Below, piece after piece: positions 28,751 through 37,900 of a stretch of DNA of 64,000 nucleotides. Location of the stretch: assembly GCF_014836755.1 (NCBI RefSeq), contig NZ_JACSQF010000001.1, positions 231,754 through 295,753 on the forward strand, written 5' to 3'. Origin of the DNA: Oerskovia merdavium. GTDB lineage: Bacteria; Actinomycetota; Actinomycetes; Actinomycetales; Cellulomonadaceae. Every line of letters starts with the position of its first letter. Position 1 is the first letter of the stretch. Below the pieces are notes generated by a model. It did not search any database. It was not told where the DNA came from and worked only from the letters and a program-made list of their open reading frames with translations. Made by a program: the position numbers and the translations under genes.

Positions 28751-28757
28751 GGCAGGC

Positions 28758-30275
28758 ATGGGTTGGTACGAGAACATGGGCAAGTGGTGGGAGCGGCACC
28801 GGTTCGCGGTCGACCTCACGAGCACGGTCGTCGTCGCGCTCGTGTTCATCCCGTTCGCGCTCGCCTACGGGTCCTCCGTCACGGGCGGGTCGACGCTCTC
28901 GACGCTCTTCACGATCGGCATGCTCGCCCCGCTCCCCTGGCGGCGCGTCCGCCCCGTCGCATCGGCGGTCACGGTCTACGCGGTCGCGCTGCTCCACCTG
29001 CTCGTGGGGATCATCTTCCTGCCGTCCGACTTCCTCCTGCTGATCTCGCTGTTCTCCGTGACGGTCTACGGCCCCCGCTGGGCCCACCGCACCGCGATGA
29101 TCTCGTCGGCCGCCGGGTCGCTCGTGCTGGGGCTGAGGCTCGCCGTCAACGCCTCCAGCGCCGCCGAGGCGGCGGGGGTGTTCGTCTTCACGGCGATGTT
29201 CTCCACCATGATGTTCCTGGCCGTCTGGGCCTTCGGCCTGGTGCGCCGCTCACGGCGCGAGACCATCAACGCCCTGGTCGACCGCGCCGAGCGTCTCGAG
29301 GTCGAGCGCGACCAGCAGGCGCAGATCGCGACGGCCGCCGAGCGCTCGCGCATCGCCCGCGAGATGCACGACATCGTGGCCCACTCGCTGTCGGTCATCA
29401 TCGCCCAGGCCGACGGCGGCCGGTACGCGGGAGCCACCGACCCCGCGGCGGCCACGCGTGCGCTGGCCACGGTCTCGGACACCGGTCGTGCGGCCCTCGC
29501 GGACATGCGCCGGCTCCTGGGCGTCCTGCGCACCGACGACCGCGACGCGGTCGCCGGCTCGGGTCGTCCCGCACAGCTCACGCACGCCCCCGGGCTCAAC
29601 AACCGGCCCCGACAGGTCCTCGACGAGGCCCGGACGAACGACGCAACGGGCACGGCGACCGTCCCCCGCACGGCCGGCCCGACGACCGGCCCCGTGCCGA
29701 CCGCCACGGGTTCCGTGCGACGCGTCGAGCTCACGCCCCAGCCCGACTCCGCCGACCTCGAGTCCCTCGTCTCGCAGGTCCGCGACAGCGGCATGCGCAT
29801 CTCGCTCGTCCGCATGGGCACCCCGCGCCCGCTGCCCCCGGGGGCGGGTCTGACCGTCTACCGCGTGTGCCAGGAGGCGCTCACCAACATCCTCAAGCAC
29901 GCGGGCCCCGACCCGACCGTCACGGTCGTCGTGACCTGGGGCGTCGACACTCTCCAGCTCGCGGTCGACGACGACGGCCGCGGGGCGTCGGCCGACGGTA
30001 CGCACTCCCCCGGCTACGGCCTGCTCGGGATGCGCGAGCGCGCGGTGATCTTCGGCGGCGCGGTGACCACGGGTCCGCGCCCCGGCGGCGGGTTCCGCGT
30101 CCGGTTCACCATGCCCATCCCCCGGCTCGACGGCGCCGCTCCCCCCGTCCCGGCGCCGCCCGCACCGGCGTCGGGCAGGATGGGGCAGCAGACGCCCGGC
30201 ACGCCCGGCACGGCAGCACCCCCTGTACCCGCACCCGCACCCGCACCCGCACCCGACGATCCCCAGGAACCATGA
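28758..30275 (+). CDS. Sensor histidine kinase, NarL-partner (HisKA_3) type
   Basis: A 505-residue kinase. Four or five membrane segments (about 20-160) form an integral sensor. The HisKA_3 motif AREMHDIVAHSLSVI places the phosphorylated residue at His204. The ATP-binding domain has QEALTNILKHAG and VDDDGRGA and GYGLLGMRER. Between the two kinase domains is a low-complexity insertion of about 70 residues, and the C-terminal 50 residues are Pro/Ala-rich and end in a hexanucleotide repeat. The start is the ATG at 28758, 7 nt from a -10 box; longer frames are shadows. Its stop overlaps the regulator start (ATGA). A membrane-stress role is inferred from the ABC transporter next door. Confidence 0.92.
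   Translation: MGWYENMGKWWERHRFAVDLTSTVVVALVFIPFALAYGSSVTGGSTLSTLFTIGMLAPLPWRRVRPVASAVTVYAVALLHLLVGIIFLPSDFLLLISLFSVTVYGPRWAHRTAMISSAAGSLVLGLRLAVNASSAAEAAGVFVFTAMFSTMMFLAVWAFGLVRRSRRETINALVDRAERLEVERDQQAQIATAAERSRIAREMHDIVAHSLSVIIAQADGGRYAGATDPAAATRALATVSDTGRAALADMRRLLGVLRTDDRDAVAGSGRPAQLTHAPGLNNRPRQVLDEARTNDATGTATVPRTAGPTTGPVPTATGSVRRVELTPQPDSADLESLVSQVRDSGMRISLVRMGTPRPLPPGAGLTVYRVCQEALTNILKHAGPDPTVTVVVTWGVDTLQLAVDDDGRGASADGTHSPGYGLLGMRERAVIFGGAVTTGPRPGGGFRVRFTMPIPRLDGAAPPVPAPPAPASGRMGQQTPGTPGTAAPPVPAPAPAPAPDDPQEP
30227..30255 (+). repeat. ACCCGC hexanucleotide tandem repeat
   Basis: Nearly five in-frame copies of ACCCGC encode Pro-Ala pairs near the kinase C-terminus. Changes in copy number would keep the frame, so this is a length-variable tail rather than a phase switch. 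Confidence 0.8.
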
Positions 30276-30994
30276 CCTCCACCTTCTTCACGCCCGACCT
30301 CCCCGCGCAGGACCCCATCCGGGTCGCGCTCGTCGACGACCAGCAGCTCGTGCGCGCCGGGTTCCGGATGGTCATCGACTCCCAGCCCGACCTCCAGGTC
30401 ACGGTCGAGGCGGGCGACGGGCTCCAGGCCCTGCGGCTCCTCGCGGACCACCCGGTCGACGTCGTGCTCATGGACGTGCGCATGCCGCACCTCGACGGGC
30501 TCTCGGCCACGGCCCAGCTCACGGCCGCGGCGGCCGAGGGCCACCACGTGCCCCGGGTCATCGTGCTCACGACGTTCGACCTCGACGAGTACGTGCTCGA
30601 GGCCATCCGGTCCGGAGCCAGCGGGTTCCTCCTGAAGGACGCCCCGCCCGAGGAGATGCTCGCCGCGATCCGTACCGTGCACTCGGGCGACGCGGTGATC
30701 GCCCCGTCGTCGACGCGCCGGCTCCTCGAGCACCTGGTCGTGGCCCTGCCCGCCGAGCAGCTCGTCGACACGGGTGCGCAGGAGCAGATCTCCTCCCTCA
30801 CCGAGCGTGAGCGCGAGGTCCTCGTCCTCATGGCCCGCGGCCGCTCGAACAACGAGATCGCGAGCGACCTGTTCGTCGCCGAGGCCACGGTCAAGACCCA
30901 TGTCGGACGCATCCTCGCCAAGCTCGGGGCGCGCGACCGCGTCCAGGCCGTGGTGACCGCGTACGAGACGGGACTCGTGCGCCCGGGCGCGTGA
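30272..30994 (+). CDS. NarL/LuxR-family response regulator
   Basis: A 240-residue regulator. The receiver domain has the acidic pair in VALVDDQQ, phospho-acceptor D68 in VVLMDVRMP, and K in GFLLKDAPPEE. The LuxR-type helix-turn-helix follows (LTEREREVLVLMARGRSNNE, VKTHVGRILAKL). The ATG at 30272 overlaps the kinase stop (ATGA, 30272-30275), so kinase and regulator are co-translated. The next genes on the strand are an ABC transporter pair with its own promoter, a likely target by analogy with LiaR-type systems. That link is inference. Confidence 0.94.
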   Translation: MTSTFFTPDLPAQDPIRVALVDDQQLVRAGFRMVIDSQPDLQVTVEAGDGLQALRLLADHPVDVVLMDVRMPHLDGLSATAQLTAAAAEGHHVPRVIVLTTFDLDEYVLEAIRSGASGFLLKDAPPEEMLAAIRTVHSGDAVIAPSSTRRLLEHLVVALPAEQLVDTGAQEQISSLTEREREVLVLMARGRSNNEIASDLFVAEATVKTHVGRILAKLGARDRVQAVVTAYETGLVRPGA

Positions 30995-31110
30995 CGCCGT
31001 CGGGCACCTCGCCGGTAGGGGTTCCCCCCGGTCGGTGTACGACCACGGGATGACGTCCCGCGTCCCGAGGACCCGCCCCTCGCCGGACGCACGACCACCA
31101 CCCCGGCTCC

Positions 31111-31116
31111 TAGTGT
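31111..31116 (+). promoter_or_regulatory. -10 box for the ABC transporter operon
   Basis: TAGTGT gives a transcript start near 31123 and a leader of about 115 nt before the GTG at 31240. The leader is GC-rich and I see no defined riboswitch in it. Confidence 0.4.
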
Positions 31117-31239
31117 CGTCATCAGGTGGGAACGAGGGCCTCGCGCCCTCTCCCGCACCCCTCGGTCCCGGGCCCGGGCGCCCTGCGCGCCCCCGCCCAG
31201 GACCGGCGCAGACCGACGACGAACTCTCCTGGAGCAGAC

Positions 31240-32082
31240 GTGGACACCACCGTGTACCAGCCCATCCCCGGCACCCCTCCGGCGCAAGGCACGCCCGCCG
31301 TGCGCGCCCGGTCCCTGACCAAGCTGTACGGCAAGGGCGAGGCGACCGTGCGCGCCCTCGACGGCGTCGACGTGGACTTCGAGAAGGGCGCGTTCACCGC
31401 GATCATGGGCCCCTCGGGCTCGGGGAAGTCCACGCTCATGCACCTGCTCGCCGGGCTCGACACCGCCTCGAGCGGCCAGGGCTTCATCGGCGACACCGAG
31501 ATCACGGCCCTGGGCGACAACGAGCTGACCAGGCTGCGCCGCGACCGCGTCGGCTTCGTCTTCCAGTCGTTCAACCTGCTGCCCATGTTCACGGCCGAGC
31601 AGAACATCACGCTGCCGATCGAGCTGGCAGGACGCAAGGTCGACGCCGAGACCAAGGAGTGGCTCGCGACGCTCGTCCAGACCCTGGGCCTGGGCGCGCG
31701 CCTCACGCACCGCCCCAGCGAGCTCTCGGGCGGGCAGCAGCAGCGCGTGGCCATCGCCCGCGCGCTCATCGCCAAGCCCGAGGTCGTCTTCGCGGACGAG
31801 CCCACGGGCAACCTGGACTCGCGCTCGGGCGCCGAGGTCCTGAGCTTCCTGCGCCGCTCGGTGCGCGAGCTCGGCCGGACCATCATCATGGTCACGCACG
31901 ACCCCACGGCCGCCGCCTACGCCGACCGCGTCATCCTCATCGCCGACGGCCGCATCGCGGGAGACATCGACAACCCGACCCCCGAGTCGGTCCTCGCCGG
32001 GCTCGACGCGCTGCGCACGCTCGAGAACGACCCCGCGGACGCGCTCGCCGGCACCACCGGTCCGACGGCGGTGCGCGCCTGA
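31240..32082 (+). CDS. ABC transporter ATPase, LolD/MacB type
   Basis: A 280-residue ATPase. Walker A is GPSGSGKST, the Q loop is VFQSFNLLP, the signature is LSGGQQQR, and Walker B is VVFADEPTGNLDS, which marks the LolD/FtsE/MacB subfamily. GGAG lies 5 nt before the GTG at 31240; the frame that starts at 31126 has no such site. The permease gene begins one base inside its stop (TGATG). It powers the FtsX-type permease, probably in peptide or lipid-linked antibiotic defence or envelope stress. Confidence 0.94.
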   Translation: MDTTVYQPIPGTPPAQGTPAVRARSLTKLYGKGEATVRALDGVDVDFEKGAFTAIMGPSGSGKSTLMHLLAGLDTASSGQGFIGDTEITALGDNELTRLRRDRVGFVFQSFNLLPMFTAEQNITLPIELAGRKVDAETKEWLATLVQTLGLGARLTHRPSELSGGQQQRVAIARALIAKPEVVFADEPTGNLDSRSGAEVLSFLRRSVRELGRTIIMVTHDPTAAAYADRVILIADGRIAGDIDNPTPESVLAGLDALRTLENDPADALAGTTGPTAVRA

Positions 32083-34835
32083 TGGTCCGGCTCACCCTGG
32101 CGCAGATGCGCCGCAGCATCGGGCGGCTGAGCGCCGCCGGCATCGCGATCCTCATCGGGACCGCGTTCCTCACCGCGACCCTGCTCGCGGGAACCGTCAT
32201 CAACCGCATCACGACCGACTCGATCGCCGCGCAGTTCGCCGACTCGGACCTCGTGGTCGCGAGCAACGCCGGCATCGACCAGGCAGGGGTCGCGGAGATC
32301 CGCGGGACCGAGGGCGTCGAGGCCGCCGACCCGCAGGTCCTGCGGGCCTTCGAGCTCGTCTCGGGGGGCAAGCGCACCTACCAGGTCGTCGTCCCGACCG
32401 CCTCGGACCCGCGCTTCGAGGCCCAGGAGCTCGTCGAGGGTGCGATGCCCGCACGCTCGGGCCAGATCGCGCTGCCGTCCGACGTCGCCGAGCGGCTGGG
32501 GCTCGGGCTCGGCGACACCGTGACCGTCGTGCGCTCGGTGTGGACGCCGAACGCCGAGGGCGCGGCCACCGAGCAGGGCGCGCCGACTGGTGCGACGGAC
32601 GGCGAGACCGCCGCCCCCGAGGAGATCGCGCCCACCGACGGGGCGACCGACGAGGCGGGCAGCGAGACCGCGCCCACCGACCAGGACGCCCCCGTCGAGG
32701 AGGAGCCCGCGGGCACCTTCGTCGACACGAACGAGAAGCTGACCCTCGTCGGGACCCTCGACGACCCGATGGGCGCCTACGCCCAGGTGGGTGGCGCGGG
32801 CGTCCTGTCGGACGAGGACCTGACCGCCTGGGAGGCAGAGAGCTTCGTCCCGGGCGAGTCCGCGACCGCGTACAACGCGGTGCTGGTCGCCCTGGCGCCC
32901 GGTGCCGACCTCGAGGCCGTCCGGTCGAGCGTCACGGGCTCGCTCGGGGGAGACACCGAGGTCTGGACGAGCGCCGAGTACGCCAAGGAGCAGGCCGCCC
33001 AGATGACGGGCGGCGAGGACGTCTTCACCTACGTGATCCTCACGTTCGCGGCGATCGCGCTGCTCGTCGCGGCCCTGGTCATCGCGAACACCTTCCAGGT
33101 GCTCGTCGCCCAGCGCACCCGGACGCTCGCGCTCCTGCGCTGCGTGGGTGCCGACCGCAAGCAGCTGGCCCGCTCGGTCCTGCTCGAGGCCGTGATCCTG
33201 GGCCTGGTCGCCTCGGTCGCCGGCATCCTGTTCGGCATCGGGCTCGTCCAGCTCGCGCTGACCGTCGCGGGCAGCATGGACCTCGGCATCCCGCTGCCCT
33301 CGGTCGTCCAGGTGACGCCCGTCGCGGTCCTCGTCCCGCTGCTCGTGGGGACCGTCGTGACGCTCGTCGCGTCGTTCTCGCCGGCGCGTGCCGCGACCCG
33401 GGTCGCGCCGCTCGCCGCGCTGCGTCCCTCCGACGCGCCGACCCTCACGTCGGGAGCAGGACGCGTCCGCCTCGCGATCTCGTCGATCCTCGTCGTCGGA
33501 GGTGCGGGCCTCCTGGTCCTGGGAGTCCTCCTGGGGCAGCAGGGCAGCGCGGAGGCGGGCCTGCTCGCCGCGACCGCCGGTGGCGCGGCCTCGTTCGTGG
33601 GCGTCCTCGTGGGAGCGATCTTCTGGCTCCCCAAGGTCGTGAGCCTCGTGGGCAAGGTCCTGACGGGCTCCGGCAGCACGGCCAAGCTCGCGGCCGCGAA
33701 CACCCTGCGCAACCCGCGCCGCACCGCCGCGACGAGCACCGCGCTCCTCATCGGCGTGACGCTCGTGGCCATGATGTCGACCGGGGCGGTGAGCGCCCGG
33801 ATGAGCATGAACAACGAGCTCGACGGTCGCTACCCCGTGGACGTCTCGCTCGCGACCGACGGCTACGACGAGTACGGCGGCAACCAGCCCGTCGCGCTCC
33901 CGCAGTCGACGATCGGCACGGCCGAGAAGGTCGACGGCGTCGAGTCCGTCGTCCCGCTGACCGCGACGTCGGTCACGGTCGATCTCGACGGCAACGACGT
34001 CACGTTCCTCGCACGCGGGGTCGACCCCGGCGCGGCGGCCGCGCTCGTGCGCGACGAGAAGGCGGTCGAGGGCCTGGCCCCGGGCACCGTCGTCGTCCCG
34101 GCAGGGGTCGCCGAGGACTGGGGCATCTCGACGGGCGATGAGCTCGAGCTGGCCGCCGCACCGCTCCCCGAGGACGCGAACCCCCAGGGGACGCCTGCGA
34201 CCCTCGAGGCGCTCGTGACCCCGATGGGTGGACGTGCCCTTCTCGTCACGCCGCAGACGCTCGAGGGCGTCGCGACGGGGACACCCGTCACGAGCGCCTG
34301 GGTCGGCCTGGCCGACGTCAACGACGCCGCGTCCGTGGTGCCCGCCCTCCAGGACGCGCTCGCGGAGACCGACCTCCCGATCGACGTCACGGGGGCCGCG
34401 GTCGAGCGAGCGATGTACCAGAAGGTCGTCGACACGATCCTCGGCGTCATCGTCGGGCTCCTCGCGGTCGCGGTCGTCATCGCCCTCATCGGCGTGGCGA
34501 ACACGCTGTCGCTCTCGGTCATCGAGCGCCGTCGGGAGTCCGCGACCCTGCGGGCCATCGGCCTGAGCCGGTCCCAGCTGCGCTGGATGCTCGCGATCGA
34601 GGGCATGCTCATCGCGGGGGTCGGTGCGGTGCTGGGCATCCTGCTCGGGATCGCGTACGGCTGGGCGGGCGCGTCCGCGGCCCTGGCCGTGATGGGCGAC
34701 GTGACGCTCGCCGTGCCGTGGCGCGACGTCGCCCTGGTCCTGGTCGTGGCCCTCGTCGCCGGTCTCCTGGCGTCGGTGATCCCCGGCCGCTCGGCAGCCC
34801 GCACCTCTCCCGTGGAGGCGCTCGCGGTCGACTGA
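32082..34835 (+). CDS. FtsX-like ABC transporter permease (MacB/YknZ superfamily)
   Basis: A 917-residue permease with the duplicated FtsX arrangement. A first membrane segment is followed by a large extracellular domain and a three-helix FtsX block at about 300-450, then a second such set ending at the C-terminus. The second half has SVIERRRESATLRAIGLSRSQL, the conserved cytoplasmic loop. Around residues 155-215 the first extracellular domain carries an acidic Glu/Ala/Thr/Pro-rich insertion that looks unstructured and is unusual. It shares a base with the upstream ATPase gene and forms the transporter with it. Confidence 0.92.
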   Translation: MVRLTLAQMRRSIGRLSAAGIAILIGTAFLTATLLAGTVINRITTDSIAAQFADSDLVVASNAGIDQAGVAEIRGTEGVEAADPQVLRAFELVSGGKRTYQVVVPTASDPRFEAQELVEGAMPARSGQIALPSDVAERLGLGLGDTVTVVRSVWTPNAEGAATEQGAPTGATDGETAAPEEIAPTDGATDEAGSETAPTDQDAPVEEEPAGTFVDTNEKLTLVGTLDDPMGAYAQVGGAGVLSDEDLTAWEAESFVPGESATAYNAVLVALAPGADLEAVRSSVTGSLGGDTEVWTSAEYAKEQAAQMTGGEDVFTYVILTFAAIALLVAALVIANTFQVLVAQRTRTLALLRCVGADRKQLARSVLLEAVILGLVASVAGILFGIGLVQLALTVAGSMDLGIPLPSVVQVTPVAVLVPLLVGTVVTLVASFSPARAATRVAPLAALRPSDAPTLTSGAGRVRLAISSILVVGGAGLLVLGVLLGQQGSAEAGLLAATAGGAASFVGVLVGAIFWLPKVVSLVGKVLTGSGSTAKLAAANTLRNPRRTAATSTALLIGVTLVAMMSTGAVSARMSMNNELDGRYPVDVSLATDGYDEYGGNQPVALPQSTIGTAEKVDGVESVVPLTATSVTVDLDGNDVTFLARGVDPGAAAALVRDEKAVEGLAPGTVVVPAGVAEDWGISTGDELELAAAPLPEDANPQGTPATLEALVTPMGGRALLVTPQTLEGVATGTPVTSAWVGLADVNDAASVVPALQDALAETDLPIDVTGAAVERAMYQKVVDTILGVIVGLLAVAVVIALIGVANTLSLSVIERRRESATLRAIGLSRSQLRWMLAIEGMLIAGVGAVLGILLGIAYGWAGASAALAVMGDVTLAVPWRDVALVLVVALVAGLLASVIPGRSAARTSPVEALAVD

Positions 34836-34855
34836 CCGCGGCAAGGCTCGACGCC

Positions 34856-34902
34856 CGACGGCGCACCTGTGGACGACCACCTCGTCCACAGGCGCGCCGT
34901 CG
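34856..34902. terminator. Strong hairpin after the ABC permease gene
   Basis: Nineteen-base arms (34856-34874 and 34884-34902) pair at 18 of 19 positions around a 9-nt loop, just after the stop at 34835 and before the EssC-like gene. No U-tract follows. Confidence 0.6.
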
Positions 34903-34942
34903 TCGTCTGCAGGAACACCCGTCCCGGCACCAGGATCGGGTC

Positions 34943-37900
34943 GTGCGCATGACCCTCCACCCCGGCCTCGACGTCCTGCTCGAGCCCGGCGCCCGCCTGG
35001 GCGACCTCCGGGCCGACCTCGCGCGCCTCGCGCGCAGACCCGAGCTGCTGGCCGCACCGCTCGCGGCCGACGGGGTGCTCGTGCACGACGACCACCTCGT
35101 CGGCACCCGCCCCCTGCTCCCGGGGGCGACCCTGCACGCACTCCTGCCCGGGACGGGTCCGGCCGCGAGCGCCACGGAGCGGGACCCCGAGGCCGCGGCG
35201 CTGCGCGCCCCCTGGCACGTCGCGGTCCTCTCGGGTCCGGGGAGCGGCGGGCTGCACGCCGTGCGGGAGGGATCCGGGCTCGTGCTGGCGGCATCGGGCT
35301 CTGGAGGAGCCACGGTCGTGGTGACGGTCGGCGCGCGGCGGGCGGGACGGGCCCGAGGGATCCCGTGGGACCGGCGGTCCGGGCGGGGAGGGCAGGGGGG
35401 TCCGGTCCGGGTCGCGGTCCGCGGCGCCCACGGCACGTGGGAGTCCCCTGGTGCGCGTCCGCGCCGGGTCCGGGGCGCTCGTCCTCGCGCCTGGCCCACG
35501 GGCAGGGTCCTGCACGTGGGCGGTGCCGTCTACGACCTGCGGCCGCGTCCCCGCCTCGAGGAGTGGGCCGTCACGAGTGCGCTGCCCCTCCCCGTCCCGG
35601 TGCGGGCCGGCGGCCCGGGCCTCAGCGGTCAGTCGGTCGCCATGGCGCTCACCCCTGCGGTCGGCTCGCTCGCGCTCGCGGCCACGCTGCGCCAACCCGT
35701 GCTCGCGCTCCTCGCCCTGCTCGGTCCGCTCACGCTCGTGGTCCCGCTCCTCGTCGCTGCCCGACGGCGTCGCTCGCGCGGGCAGGACGGGTCCGGCCCG
35801 GGCGCCGGTCGGGTCGGGCGTACGGGTGGTGACCCGGGCGGCGCCCTCGCACCGACCGAGGCGCCCCGAGGCGCTGCGGCGCGTGGAGTCGCGGGCACGG
35901 ACCGCGTCCCCCTCGCGGCGTCCGAGCCCGCGGACGGCGATCCACCGGCCCCGAGCCCGGCGGACCTCATGACGGCCGTGGTCGCGGTCCACCGGGCTGC
36001 CCCCGACCCGTCGCGCGTGCCGAGGGCAGCCACCGGGACCGGCCCGGCCCCCTGGGCCGACCCCCTGCCCGCGCGACCCCACGCCCCGGGGGCACGGCTC
36101 CCCGACGGGTGCGTGGCCGTCGTCGGGCAGCGGGCGGACCGGCTCGCCGCGGCGCGCACGCTCCTCCTGGCCCAGGTCGCCTCGGGCGCCACGGCCGAGG
36201 CCGTGCACGCCGACGAGGATGCGCACGAGTGGGCGTGGCTGCGCTGGCTCCCCCGGTCGCGCCGGAGCCGAGAAGCCTCCCCGGGGGCGTCCGCGGCCGA
36301 CCGGGTGCTCCTCGTGGACGTCTCCCCGGCGGGGCACGAAGGGCCACCGGTGGGAGCCCAGGACCTCGACCGGTGGTGGGCCGCACGAGGCCCGCACGAA
36401 CGGCTGATCCTGCTCGCCAGCGGTCCGGGCGCCGTGCCCGCATGGTGCCGGACCGCCCTCGACGCCACGAACGGCCGATGGCACCTCGCGGACGGGAGCA
36501 CCCGTCCCGCCCCCGCCGTCGGCGTCACCGCCGCCTGGTCCGAGCGCTACGCCCGGCACCTCGCCGCGGCGGCCCGGCTCGGGCGCTGGCCCGCCGGCAC
36601 GGGCGACCCGGCCGCGGGCGAGCCGTCCGACCCTGTCGCCCCCGGGCTTCCCGCTGCGGCGTCGCTCGCGGCACTCCTCGGGCTCGGCACCAGCGACGCC
36701 GTCGCTCCCTCGGCCGACGTCCGCTGCTCGCTCACGACCCGTGTCGCCCACCGGTGGGAGGCATCCTCCCGAGGCGCGCCGACGACGCCAGGCCTGCCGG
36801 TCCCCCTCGGTCTCGACGCGCACGGACGTCCGGTCGTGGTCGACGTCGTGCGGGACGGCCCGCACGCGCTGGTCGCCGGGACCACGGGCGCGGGCAAGTC
36901 CGAGCTGCTCCAGTCGCTCGTCCTGGGGCTGGCCCTCACCACGTCCCCGCGCGACCTCGCCATCGCGCTCGTCGACTACAAGGGCGGCGCGAGCTTCGGC
37001 GGGTGCGTCGGGCTCCCGCACGTCGTGGGGCAGGTCACTGACCTCGAGCCCGGCCTGGCGGGCCGGGCGCTCGCCGGGCTCCGCGCCGAGCTGCGTCGTC
37101 GCGAGCACGTGGTCGCAGGCGCGGGCGCCACCTGCCTCGACGATCTTCCCCCGGGCGTCCTGCCCCGGCTGCTCGTGGTCGTCGACGAGTTCCGGGCGCT
37201 CGCCGACGACCTGCCGGACTTCCTGCCCGGGCTCCTGCGCCTCGCGTCCCAGGGCCGGTCGCTCGGGGTCCACCTCGTCCTGGCCACCCAGCGGCCGGCC
37301 GGTGCGGTCACCGCGGACATGCGCGCCAACATCTCGCTGAGGATCGCGCTGCGGCAGATCGACACGGGCGACTCGCACGACGTGATCGACGCCCCGCACG
37401 CGGCGCGGATACCGGTCGACCGTCCCGGGCGGGCGGTCCTGCGCCGCGGCGACGGTGAACCCTTCGCGTTCCAGTGCGCCCACGCGGCCGCACCCGCTCC
37501 GCGGGGGACGGACGCCGTGCGTGCCGCTCCACGGTGGGGCGCCGCCCCCGTCTCCCCGGGCGGACACGCACCGGACGCCCCCGACCAGGTGACGGTCCTC
37601 GTCGCGGCGGCCCGCGAGGCCGCGGTGCTCGCGGGGCACGTTCCCTTCCCCGCACCGTGGCTCCCGGGCCTGCCGGGGCGCGTGACGCCGTCGGACCTCC
37701 CGGGAGCGGGCACCGCCCCCGGCGACGTGCCGGGCCGGCTTCCCCTCGCCCTCTCCGACCTGCCCGCCGAGCAGCGCCGCGGCGTCGTGACGTGGGACGT
37801 CGGCGACGGCCACCTCGCGGTCGTCGGCCGCCCACGTTCGGGCCGGACCACGGCACTGCGGGCGCTCGCCGTCGCGGCGCTCGACCGGGGGTGGGACGTG

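Noticed and set aside
30227-30255. Hexanucleotide repeat as a phase-variation switch
   Set aside because: The unit is 6 bp, so slippage cannot change the frame.
31917-35294. Minus-strand open frame of over 1100 codons
   Set aside because: Shadow of the permease gene; low-complexity Arg/Ala/Gly product.
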